In this document: positions 28,548 to 37,868 of the stretch, one piece after another
Numbering within the stretch: the stretch's first letter is position 1
How the letters are laid out: each line of letters starts with the position of its first letter
From: Bartonella tamiae Th239
Lineage (GTDB): Bacteria > Pseudomonadota > Alphaproteobacteria > Rhizobiales > Rhizobiaceae
Reading direction: 5' to 3'
NCBI RefSeq assembly: GCF_000278275.1
Contig: NZ_JH725147.1
Span: 1,743,063-1,807,062, forward strand
Length of the DNA stretch: 64,000 nt
Program-made: the position numbers and the translations under genes
The notes under the pieces: generated by a model
What the model was told of the DNA's origin: nothing
The model's database searches: none
What the model saw: the letters and a program-made list of their open reading frames with translations, nothing else

Positions 28548-28830
28548 AGCTTATCAACTACTGGCTTTAAAAAAACCTGTCAAAAAAACATGGAAAGGAT
28601 CTGCAAAAGGATATTACCCAATAGGTTTAGGGTGTCGTGAAGTATTCTTCAACCTTTATGAAGATGATAAGGTAAAACGTTCATATACAGAACACTTAGG
28701 GCAAGAATTTACCAACATACCACGCAAAGCAGACTTTAGTGCAAAAGCACAAGTTGATGCTTGGGCAAATTCAAAAGCACCTTTGCCTCGTTGTCTTTTC
28801 GACCCTTTTGAAAACGTGGGGAAACTGTAA
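28543..28830 (+). pseudogene. Phage-type hypothetical protein, start lost
   Basis: 96 codons open in one frame: EAYQLLALKKPVKKTWKG to CLFDPFENVGKL. It carries no start codon in frame, because the ATG at 28544 is out of frame, which points to a small indel at the start. The frame is packed between the helicase remnant and the DUF1064 gene with the tight overlaps of a phage operon. Function not recognised. Confidence 0.55.
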
Positions 28831-28831
28831 T

Positions 28832-29189
28832 ATGCGAAAGAATGTATCTGATTATAAACAATCTATAACTAAACCTACGCGCAGTAAGTATGGCAATAAA
28901 AAAACTGTATTTAATGGACGAACATACGATAGCAAAGCAGAGGCAAGATATGCAGCTGAATTGATGCTACGTTTTAGCTGGTGAAGTTTCAAACATAGAA
29001 GAACAAAACCCATTTCCTTTAATCGTTGCTGCTGGCCGCCTGATTGGTAATTACAAAGCGGACTTTGTATTTTACGACCACATTTTAAAGCGTAACAGAA
29101 TTATTGTTGTCAAACGCATTGAAACACAAATTTTCAAACTCAAAAAAATAGTTGAGGTTCTTTATGGAGTTGAGGTTGAATGTGTATAG
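28832..29189 (+). pseudogene. DUF1064 phage nuclease-like gene with a one-base frameshift
   Basis: MRKNVSDYKQSITKPTRSKYG then NKKTVFNGRTYDSKAEARYAAEL is the DUF1064 N-terminus (SKYGNKKT...F DSKxEA). At about 28972 a run of four T shifts the frame into a stop. Removing one T restores GEVSNIEEQNPFPLIV, YKADFVFYDH, then VVKRIETQIFKLKKIVEVLYGVEVE to the stop at 29189. This is the expected DUF1064 endonuclease core (RADF...V(E/K)xVKG...K). The damage is small and recent looking compared with the rest of the island. Confidence 0.8.
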
Positions 29190-29197
29190 GTGGGGTC

Positions 29198-29470
29198 ATG
29201 AATTATTTTAAGGCAAAAGCTGAAAAGACGTATAAAGGGTGAAATGCCGTTGTAAAGCCTCCCCATAAAGGCAAAGATATTATAATCATTAATGATGAAA
29301 GAAAGCCTTTAGTTTTCATAATAAAAGTTTATGCAATGAAAGCCGTTACTGAAAATTTATTAAAATTTTTAAATGGCGATTATCGTTCATGGCATGATTT
29401 TTCAGTTGATAATGCAGCACGACAAAAAGCCAAACTACTATTCAAAAACCAATCATCAGAAAGCGTTTGA
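29198..29470 (+). pseudogene. Phage-type hypothetical gene with in-frame stop
   Basis: 91 codons from ATG 29198 to TGA 29468, with one internal TGA at codon 15. The remainder (KGKDIIIINDERKPLVFIIK, then FLNGDYRSWHDFSVDNAARQKAKLLF) looks like a real protein by composition. It lies between DUF1064 and the next phage gene with the stop four bases before the next start. Function not known. Confidence 0.5.
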
Positions 29471-29471
29471 T

Positions 29472-30022
29472 ATGGCTAAGATAAAAAGAAAAAAGCAAAA
29501 CAATGAAAAGATTGGCCATTTGAAAGCTCATGTCGTTACAATAGAGGTTGAAAATCCATATTTTCAAAAATCAGACAAAGAAAGTAGAACTAACCAAAAT
29601 ACAATTAAAGTTCATGTGAATGCAAATGAAAGTGCAATAGAAACTTTATATAGTCGTGGAAGCATTGATCTTGCTCATAAGCTTGCCGATGATAAATTAA
29701 GATATTTATGGGAAGCTTGCGGCGGTAAAGGTGCGAGTGCTATTGATTATTCACGTGAGCAAGTTGACGGTCGAGCAACTATAACGTGTGTTACAGATAA
29801 ATAACTTGAAGCGGCAGAGAAATTAAAACAATGTCAAATATGGCTTGGCGATGATGGTTACAAATTAGTCATTAAATTGCTGGACAAGGCTATTAGCTGT
29901 CAGAGCTTTTTAAAGATAAAACCCAAAGAATATATGCATCTGAACATTTCAAAAAAAGCATAGACCTATTAGCCGTTAAATGGAATTATGCTAATAGGAG
30001 AAAATTTGAAATATGTGCTTGA
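29472..30022 (+). pseudogene. Prophage-type protein gene with nonsense and frameshift
   Basis: It starts at ATG 29472 and reads 110 codons to TAA at 29802. The segment SRGSIDLAHKLADDKLRYLWEACGG then GASAIDYSREQVDG matches a protein common in Hyphomicrobiales prophages. The same frame continues past the TAA with LEAAEKLKQCQIWLGDDGYKLVIKLLDKAI. After a frame change near 29905, SELFKDKTQRIYASEHFKKSIDLLAVKW runs to TGA 30020. The family normally carries these parts in one chain. Role in the phage is not established. Confidence 0.7.
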
Positions 30023-30094
30023 CCTCGGTAACCGAATAAGGTATATAAATACCATAATCAGAATTGTAACTAATATTAAGTTACCTAAAATCAG

Positions 30095-30137
30095 AACCCA
30101 CACGCCTCTTAATAATGCGAACCAGTGGGTTTATTTA
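30095..30137 (+). terminator. Hairpin terminator at the end of the phage module
   Basis: AACCCAC (30095-30101) can pair with GTGGGTT (30125-30131), followed by TATTTATTTA. It stands between the last phage gene and the tRNA-like sequence. Confidence 0.5.
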
Positions 30138-30142
30138 TTTAA

Positions 30143-30217
30143 CGCGGAATGGAGCAGAAGCAGCTCGCTTGGCTCATACCCCAAAAGATGCAGGTGCAAG
30201 TTCTTCTTCCGCGACCA
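30143..30217 (+). tRNA. Degenerate tRNA-Met-like gene (anticodon CAT)
   Basis: A 75-nt tRNA-shaped sequence with an encoded CCA. Acceptor CGCGGAA/TTCCGCG pairs perfectly, the D stem is GAGC/GCTC, and the loop CTCATAC holds anticodon CAT. The T stem GCAGG/TCTTC has one mismatch and one G-U pair, and the anticodon stem has two mismatches. The body resembles initiator tRNA (GGAGCAG...AGCTCG...GGCTCAT), but position 1 pairs with position 72, unlike true initiators. It is probably a phage-borne tRNA in decay. Confidence 0.6.
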
Positions 30218-30708
30218 GCGCATAATATAAAAATGCATTCTTGTTCAAAATAAAATAAATGAATATTTGTACTACATTTACTATCGTCTTGATTAAGGCA
30301 ACCGAGGGAAACCAAGGCGGTCTTTGCTTTATGTGGTGTGTCCTTTGCCTATTTATTGTTTTGATAAAAAGTCAAAGCTGCTTCAGTTATTTCATAAAAG
30401 CCATATGGTTGGATATTTCAAAAACCACTGTTTTTAAATTCGTTAAGAATTTCAACTTTTTGATTTTTATCATATTCCTGTAAGTACTACTCAACCGTAA
30501 CAGGTGTAAACCCAAGATTTGCAGTAATGTTGGGATTGTATTTATACATTGCTTTCATATAAGCTATTAAATCGCTATCAGTAGCATTAAAAACTTTAAC
30601 GTTATCATTTGATTTAATATACCTTATAAAAATAATACATTAACAACAGTAAGTGCTTCTGCCCGTTCTTATATAACAACATCACAGTCAATTTACGATT
30701 TCAATTAG
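30218..30708. other. Island spacer with a minus-strand gene tail
   Basis: About 490 bp. On the minus strand 30645-30487 is open for 50 codons and ends in a stop, reading SNDNVKVFNATDSDLIAYMK and YKYNPNITANLGFTP. This looks like the tail of a real protein that I cannot assign. A plus-strand 74-codon frame (30259-30483) is rich in Cys/Phe/Leu and not convincing. Confidence 0.35.
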
Positions 30709-31515
30709 ATTGTTGCTACAATAGTAAAAAGAGCAAATGGAATTCATTATCACTAGGGCAAGTTAAGTGAAAAAGAATTTGAAAATTTCAAAGCTGCATT
30801 TATTGAAGCAGGTATAAATTTAAAGCAATTCATTCATATTGAATGGGCTGATAATTTAGGTCAATCAATGCTTGATAAAGCCGTTGATCTTTTTGTTACA
30901 ACATTTCCAATCTGTTCAGCTCTGACTGAGGTTAAAATGATGTCTTCAGGCATACCTATACTTAATCACTATGTTATTAACCCATCAATTTATCCTACAG
31001 CAGATTTTTGTGATCCTAATCAATTCTTATGGTATGATAAAGATGATTTGCTAGCTATTATTAGCACGCTCAATGCCGATATATTAACACAAAAAAGCAA
31101 ATCAGCTAAAGCGTGGTTCTTATCGCATAATGACTATCAACTCTATATAAGTAGTTTATTAAATTCATTAAAAAAATCTTATCCAGTAAATAAGAAGCCT
31201 TGAATTCACATATATGATTATGATACTTTTACAGAAAATAACTTTTCTGTAAAAGTATTTAAGATTACATATTATAGCTCGAGCTTCGAAAAACAAAAAG
31301 ATTTTAACACTATTCTCTTAGAAAAGATTGAAGAAAATAAATGCGATATTCAAAATATTGTAAATGAAATACAACAAGCAAATACAAATATTTCAAACAG
31401 TATGGAGCAGGTGAGCTCTAAAATAATTTTAGAGATTGAGGATAAATTTATAAAATTAAATAATAAACGCTTATCACGACGCTTTAAAAGCTTTTTAAAA
31501 AAAATACATTTTTAG
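30709..31515 (+). pseudogene. GT41/O-GlcNAc-transferase-like glycosyltransferase, truncated and with two in-frame stops
   Basis: The donor-binding C-terminal half of a GT-B glycosyltransferase. GIHYH is followed by TAG (30754), then GKLSEKEFENFKAAFIEAG, FIHIEWADNLGQSMLDKAVDLFVTTFP, EVKMMSSGIPIL and the tail to TGA 31201. The pattern with E-x-M-x-SG-x-P matches enzymes of the HMW1C/SPINDLY type. The same frame stays open another 104 codons past the TGA to 31513, with a coiled-coil-like section (EKIEENKCDIQNIVNEIQQA) and a basic end. The N-terminal half is absent. A 111-codon piece (from ATG 30868) could still be translated. Confidence 0.7.
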
Positions 31516-31533
31516 AATGTATGTTGAGGTAGA

Positions 31534-32586
31534 ATGATGGATAAAATTGATAAAAAACTAACAATTGTGATGGCTGTATATAATAAGGAAAACCTTATCA
31601 AACGTGCTATTGATTCAATTCTATGCCAAGAAACAGATTATTTATATAAAATAGTTATTATTGATGATTGTTCATCAGATGGATCACAGATCGTTATAGA
31701 AGAATATAAAAAACAATATCCAAATATTATTGAGTTTCATCAAAATAAAAAAAATATGCGTTATTTTGGGGCAGTTCTTACTGGATGCAAAAAAATTACC
31801 ACACCATATTGGACTGTTCTTGATCCTGATGACTACTGGACAGACAAAAAACATCTTAATGATGCCGTAGAGTTTTTAGAAAACAATGAAGACTATGCAT
31901 TATATGCTTCCAACGCAATGATGTTAAGCGATACTGGAAAAGAAATGGGGGTTATAAGTCCACTTTTTTCATGCCCTAATTATAGTCTTAAAACATCAGA
32001 TATTTGCCCATATACACATACATCAGCTACCTTTTATAGAAATTATTATACACCTACCGATATTGCAGATTTAAAAAAATATATAAATACACCTTATGAA
32101 AAAGTGATTGAAGGGGATAGTTTTAGAAATTTTTGGCATTTAAATAAAGGTAAAGGTTTCTATTGCAGTACCATTAAGAGTGTTTATGAAGTTGATCAAA
32201 AAGGTATTTATTCCATTTTAAGTGATATACAAAAAGATATTTTAAATGCAAAATTATTTTATTTTTGTTATTTGTTTTTTGATAAAAATATAGAATTTAA
32301 ATTTTTAAAGACAACGCATTTCTTTTTAAGAAAAATATATTCTTCACTTGCTTTCATTGATCTTGATCAGAAAGTAAAAAATGAAGTGTTTGATCTAAGT
32401 AATATTGTTTTTTTCATCAATAAAGAGTGTTCTCAGGTAGTGCCTGTTAATATCATTCGTGAGAAGCAAAATAAAAGATATTATTTATTTAAGTTCATAC
32501 CAATTCTAAATGTAAAATATCGCAAAAATATTTGTAGAGTGTATATTTTTGGATTTATACCTATTTTGAAAATAAGGTACAAATAA
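31534..32586 (+). CDS. Glycosyltransferase family 2 protein (intact)
   Basis: A 350-aa protein starting behind TTGAGGTAG. The GT-A domain has TIVMAVYNKENLIKRAIDSIL at residues 9-29, IIDDCSSDG near 50, and the metal site LDPDDYW near 98. A KVIEGDSFRNFW segment follows near residue 192. The C-terminus holds two copies of a hydrophobic-basic motif (FKFIPILNVKYR and FGFIPILKIRYK). It is one of only two intact genes in the island. It likely adds a sugar to a surface glycan, but the acceptor is unknown. Confidence 0.88.
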   Translation: MMDKIDKKLTIVMAVYNKENLIKRAIDSILCQETDYLYKIVIIDDCSSDGSQIVIEEYKKQYPNIIEFHQNKKNMRYFGAVLTGCKKITTPYWTVLDPDDYWTDKKHLNDAVEFLENNEDYALYASNAMMLSDTGKEMGVISPLFSCPNYSLKTSDICPYTHTSATFYRNYYTPTDIADLKKYINTPYEKVIEGDSFRNFWHLNKGKGFYCSTIKSVYEVDQKGIYSILSDIQKDILNAKLFYFCYLFFDKNIEFKFLKTTHFFLRKIYSSLAFIDLDQKVKNEVFDLSNIVFFINKECSQVVPVNIIREKQNKRYYLFKFIPILNVKYRKNICRVYIFGFIPILKIRYK

Positions 32587-32587
32587 A

Positions 32588-33556
32588 GTGAATAAAATAA
32601 GTTTTATTGTCATTTGCTATAATCAAGTTGATGATATTGATAATGTTTTTGAAAGTATCTTTAATCAAAATGTTGATCAAGATTACGAAGTCATTGTAAG
32701 TGATGATGGGTCGACTGATGGGACTATTGAAAAAATTCAGAAATGGAAAGAAAAGTACCATGATAAATTAAAATTATTCATTCAACCACGCGATAAAAAC
32801 ATTGCTATCAATGTTATGACAAGAATTGCTAATTCATTCAAATGTGCAATGAAAAACATGACCGGCCAATATTTTTGCTTATTTGATGGCGACGATTATT
32901 GCGTTAATAATAATTTTGCTAAAAATGCTATTGAAATAATGGATAAAGATAGCTCCATTGGGTCTGTTGTTTTTGATTTTGAATATAGGTTCCTTGATAA
33001 ACGGGAAAAAGCTTACTATCATGTTTCAGATGAAGGCATAGTTGATAAATATGCCTTTTTTGCTAATAATTATGCGCATTCTGGAACTTTTGTTTTTAGA
33101 AACAATTTAAATAATTCGCGCATAGATGAATTAACAAATTCACCTTTTGTTATAGATAATACAATTATCCCATTCATGTTGCAGTTTGGTAATTTATATT
33201 ACAAACCTGAATTATCTTATTCTTATAGAGTGTTTGGAGGCACTTGGGATAAAAGAATAGATGAAGAGAAGTTTGTGTTTACTGTGCTGATTTCAGCTAT
33301 TATAAGTAAAATTTCTTCAAGATTCCAAGCTGCATTTGATAAAAGGATTTTTCAAAGCTTTAAATACATATATGATAACAAACAAAATCTACGACCTAAT
33401 ATGGATAAAGATACATTCGATCAATATGTAAAAATAGCTAAGGATTATAAAAGTTATTTCATTTATGATTGTTTGTTTTGGAATGAAATAAATTTTCTAA
33501 AAAGAATTAGGTTATTTTTTTGCTACAAATTATTAAAATCCAAATTAGGTTTATGA
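32588..33556 (+). CDS. Glycosyltransferase family 2 protein (intact)
   Basis: A 322-aa protein with a GTG start two bases after the previous stop, so the two are coupled. Motifs are SFIVICYNQVDDIDNVFESI at residues 4-23, VSDDGSTDGT near 38-47, and the metal site FDGDDYC near 98-104. A conserved acceptor-side region with FVIDNTIIPFMLQFG lies near residue 200. It is as AT-rich as its partner and clearly under selection compared with the broken genes on both sides. Confidence 0.88.
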   Translation: MNKISFIVICYNQVDDIDNVFESIFNQNVDQDYEVIVSDDGSTDGTIEKIQKWKEKYHDKLKLFIQPRDKNIAINVMTRIANSFKCAMKNMTGQYFCLFDGDDYCVNNNFAKNAIEIMDKDSSIGSVVFDFEYRFLDKREKAYYHVSDEGIVDKYAFFANNYAHSGTFVFRNNLNNSRIDELTNSPFVIDNTIIPFMLQFGNLYYKPELSYSYRVFGGTWDKRIDEEKFVFTVLISAIISKISSRFQAAFDKRIFQSFKYIYDNKQNLRPNMDKDTFDQYVKIAKDYKSYFIYDCLFWNEINFLKRIRLFFCYKLLKSKLGL

Positions 33557-33687
33557 TAATGGCAAGCTAAAATTATTGATATTTCATACCGAAAGTCTAC
33601 ATGAGAATGGTAGTTGCCTTAAAGTTAATAGAAATAATGTACGACTTATCTAATATGATAACAAGTAATTTAGAGCATCATATATTT

Positions 33688-34450
33688 ATGAAAGAAATCA
33701 ATAAAAAGAAAAGTCTTTTCAAAAGAATAAGAATTGTTTTTTCTCCTTCACTCTTGAAGTGACATTACCGTGTAGCTCGTAACGCAAGAGAAATACTTGA
33801 ATTAGGACGGTACAGAGAGGCGTGTAAGCAAGCAGGTATTCCTCTGTATCTAAAAGCGCAAATCTCTGGAAGCATTACAAAAAACTAGGCTCTAAAAAGA
33901 ATATTAATCCTTGCCAGTTATTTGATGTAATTTGGTATAACAATCGTTATTTCTCAGAAGATCCAGAGATTAATCCACTTGTACACTATTTAGTTATAGG
34001 CGAATGCCGAGGCTATAACGTAAATGACCTTCTTATTCCTAACGATGTTTATAAAGCGCTTTCAAATGAAATGCCGTATGGTAAAAGTTATATTTTGGGG
34101 CTTATGAAAAAGTACAAAGTCCTACAGAATAATGATTTATTTAATTTTGATTTAAAATTTTTTGAAATCTATTTTGACAAAAAAAGATATAATCTTGTAG
34201 ATGGTATAACATAAGCCAAGACAAATAATATTGCATATTACTTTATAGATAAAAACAATCCATATAACAAAGATTATGGTTTTTATTTAAAAATTCAATT
34301 TTTGTATTTCAAATGCCTTATTACACAACCTTTGATCACGTTAAAATATTGGCAAATACATCCGATATTATTTTTGATAATGATAATCTCATTAATGATC
34401 TTTTCTCAAGAAATAATTCAATTTGTTTGTTTTCCAATAGTCAACGATAA
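33688..34450 (+). pseudogene. Broken polysaccharide-biosynthesis protein with WYxxxYF...NPLxHYxxxG repeat
   Basis: The gene starts at ATG 33688 and breaks at TGA 33760. The same frame goes on as HYRVARNAREILELGRYREA, then a frameshift near 33860 leads to LFDVIWYNNRYFSEDPEINP-LVHYLVIGECRGYNVN. This motif (FDxxWYxxxYxxxxxxxxNPLxHYxxxGxxxG) occurs in glycosyltransferases of rhizobial and other alphaproteobacterial surface polysaccharide clusters. A TAA at 34213 and another frame change near 34310 follow before IIFDNDNLINDLFSR ends at 34450. At least four lesions. Confidence 0.65.
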
Positions 34451-34452
34451 AT

Positions 34453-34540
34453 ACTGCGTCTATATTATTTGAATAATGTTTTGGCTTCATGATCGTAGAA
34501 TTTTATTTATGAAAACCAAACAAATAATATAAGGCGCAGT
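34453..34540. repeat. 88-bp element bounded by 19-20 bp inverted repeats
   Basis: ACTGCG-TC-TATATTATTTG at 34453-34471 is the inverse of CAAATAATATA-AGG-CGCAGT at 34521-34540, with a 49-bp centre. It could be a miniature inverted-repeat element or a large hairpin. It lies at the right end of the island. Confidence 0.55.
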
Positions 34541-34768
34541 CTTGATGATTATCACTATATTATTATCATGCATTGCTCTCTTTACAGTATTTAAAATAGG
34601 ATAATCAGACCATCAGATGACGATTCAATCAAATGTTTTGATATTTCTCGTCATATAAGTATAAACAGACATCAAAAAAAAATTTTAAGAATTTTATGAG
34701 TGTTATATAAATCTTGTCATTTTAAATATTTAAGAACACATTTTTTTGATTTTTTTGGTATAAAATCA
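34541..34768. other. Right flank of the island, nothing recognised
   Basis: About 230 bp of AT-rich sequence between the inverted-repeat element and the terminator of the DUF992 gene. No copy of the tRNA-Lys 3' end is visible here, so a classical attachment site was not found. Confidence 0.45.
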
Positions 34769-34800
34769 AAAACCCATCGTAAATTTGCGATGGGTTTTTT
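34768..34800. terminator. Bidirectional terminator
   Basis: AAACCCATCG (34770-34779) pairs with CGATGGGTTT (34788-34797), with T-runs on both strands. It closes the DUF992 gene on the minus strand and would also stop plus-strand transcription leaving the island. Confidence 0.9.
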
Positions 34801-34860
34801 TAAAAGTAAAAAAATAAAATATACTAAACATAATATACGTTATTTTTGTCAATCATACCT

Positions 34861-35349
34861 TTATTTTGCTCGTAAGGTTAGTTTTGAGACACCAAGTGCC
34901 AAATTTGCACCTTCATGCGCTTCAACACTTACAGGCTGCAATGAAAATGCCTTGTTATTACCAACGAGAATGCGTGCGCCAGCGCCAACACCTGCGGCCG
35001 CATTGACGCCGACACCCCCATATTCACCAGAAAGCACACCTTTGCTATAAGCATCTTTACTTGCCGCAAGAACAAGCCAAGAGATTTGCCCTGCCCCTGT
35101 TTGCCCAACATCAAGACCAAATTCTTCAATTTTACCTTTATAATGATCAGCTTGGGCACCTTTATTATTCGGCTGGTAAATACAAGAAAGTTCTTCACTG
35201 CTTTTAAAAATCTGCCCCGTCTTACCTTGTCCAGTACAAACCAACATTCCCACTGTTACCTTATCAGCCGCAAAAATATTCGATGTAGAAAATAATGCTG
35301 TTACGGTTGTGAGACCGGCAATAAAAGCAGTTTTCAACATATGAGACAT
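34861..35349 (-). CDS. DUF992 family periplasmic protein
   Basis: A 162-aa protein with a signal peptide (residues 1-28, cut near IFA-ADK). The mature part has the DUF992 pattern: KVTVGMLVCTGQG, then ELSCIYQP, HYKGKIEEFGLDVGQTGAGQISWLVLA and GVGAGARILVGNNKAFSLQPVSVEAHEGANLALGV. Two cysteines may form a disulfide. The start is supported by AAAGGA nine bases upstream. The family is widespread in Hyphomicrobiales and of unknown function. Confidence 0.9.
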   Translation of the reverse strand: MSHMLKTAFIAGLTTVTALFSTSNIFAADKVTVGMLVCTGQGKTGQIFKSSEELSCIYQPNNKGAQADHYKGKIEEFGLDVGQTGAGQISWLVLAASKDAYSKGVLSGEYGGVGVNAAAGVGAGARILVGNNKAFSLQPVSVEAHEGANLALGVSKLTLRAK

Positions 35350-35514
35350 TTGTTTTTCCTTTCTATAATCATCATAATTAAAATTAATGCGCCCATATCG
35401 GTTTTACGTCTATAAATTTTTTAATTTTTTGATGAATTCTTCGTGAGGCATTTTTTTTATTATAGGATTGAATTTTTAAGAAAAGAACCAATGTATGGAT
35501 TAAGGGAGAAAAAT

Positions 35515-35856
35515 ATGTTGGTTAAAAAATTAACAGTTTTAGCTTTAATGACTTCAATAATTTTCAGCTTGTCTCTGAAAGGTTATACGATTGAAATTAA
35601 CAGTCCTTTGGCACCTATTGCCCCACCCAAAATAGCACCTCTACCAAAAAGTGATTATGCACCTTTAAAAACCAATCGTAATTTTGAATCCCACAAAACT
35701 ATTCCATCAAAACCAAGTTTTAAATTAAACAAAGGACCTGATATCAACCATCAACAATGGTGTAAAAGCCGTTTTCAAGCATATCGATCATCTGATAATA
35801 CTTATGTTGATCACGGTGGAGTGAGGCAAGCTTGCAACTCACCTTTTTCTCAGTAA
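35515..35856 (+). CDS. BA14K-family secreted protein
   Basis: 113 aa from ATG 35515, chosen because GGGAG lies 8-10 bases upstream and a signal peptide follows at once (MLVKKLTVLALMTSIIFSLS). The frame itself opens 24 codons earlier. A proline-rich linker (PLAPIAPPKIAPLPK) leads to a C-terminal domain WCKSRFQAYRSSDNTYVDHGG-VRQAC. This is the BA14K pattern known from Brucella and Bartonella envelope proteins with lectin-like or immunoreactive activity. Confidence 0.85.
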   Translation: MLVKKLTVLALMTSIIFSLSLKGYTIEINSPLAPIAPPKIAPLPKSDYAPLKTNRNFESHKTIPSKPSFKLNKGPDINHQQWCKSRFQAYRSSDNTYVDHGGVRQACNSPFSQ

Positions 35857-35933
35857 AAAATTGTATTTTAACAATTTGTTTGAAATAAAACAATCAATCT
35901 TATCAAATTTTAATCATAAAAATTTCTGAGTTA

Positions 35934-35960
35934 AAAAGGGCATTGAAATTGCCCTTTTAG
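35934..35960. terminator. Bidirectional terminator between BA14K gene and ilvC
   Basis: AAAAGGGC (35934-35941) and GCCCTTTT (35951-35958), with an A-run on one side and a T-run on the other. It serves the two convergent genes. Confidence 0.88.
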
Positions 35961-35972
35961 CTCATTTTTACA

Positions 35973-37651
<1,679 letters not shown>

Positions 37652-37674
37652 TCTTTTTTTTAACCTTATTTATA

Positions 37675-37688
37675 GTACCGTACGGTAC
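37675..37688. promoter_or_regulatory. Perfect palindrome, candidate TetR operator
   Basis: GTACCGTACGGTAC, 14 bp, with further matching bases outside (CCGTACGGTACGG). It lies 24 bp upstream of the regulator start codon, the usual place for an autoregulatory TetR operator. Confidence 0.75.
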
Positions 37689-37772
37689 GGTTCTTGAGGT
37701 ATGCAATATTTAAATTAAAAATGCAATACATATTTTTATGTCTAAAAGGAAATTTTCATAACAAAATATTTT

Positions 37773-37807
37773 ATTGCTCATACAGTTTTTTTAACTGTAT
37801 GAGCAAT
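37773..37807. terminator. 15-bp perfect hairpin downstream of kup
   Basis: ATTGCTCATACAGTT pairs with AACTGTATGAGCAAT around a T5 loop, about 60 bp past the kup stop. It lacks a clean T-run on either side, so termination or 3'-end protection is inferred. Confidence 0.55.
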
Positions 37808-37868
37808 ACATTGTTACACGGTTTGTAAAAGAATGCTCTACAATGATATCTTAGATATATGTATAATA

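Noticed and set aside
30259-30483. 74-codon frame rich in Cys, Phe and Leu
   Set aside because: No ribosome-binding site or domain. It sits among decayed sequence and looks like chance.
25182-34768. Integrase gene and direct repeats of the tRNA-Lys end
   Set aside because: I looked for a tyrosine recombinase fragment and for a second copy of the tRNA 3' end and found neither.
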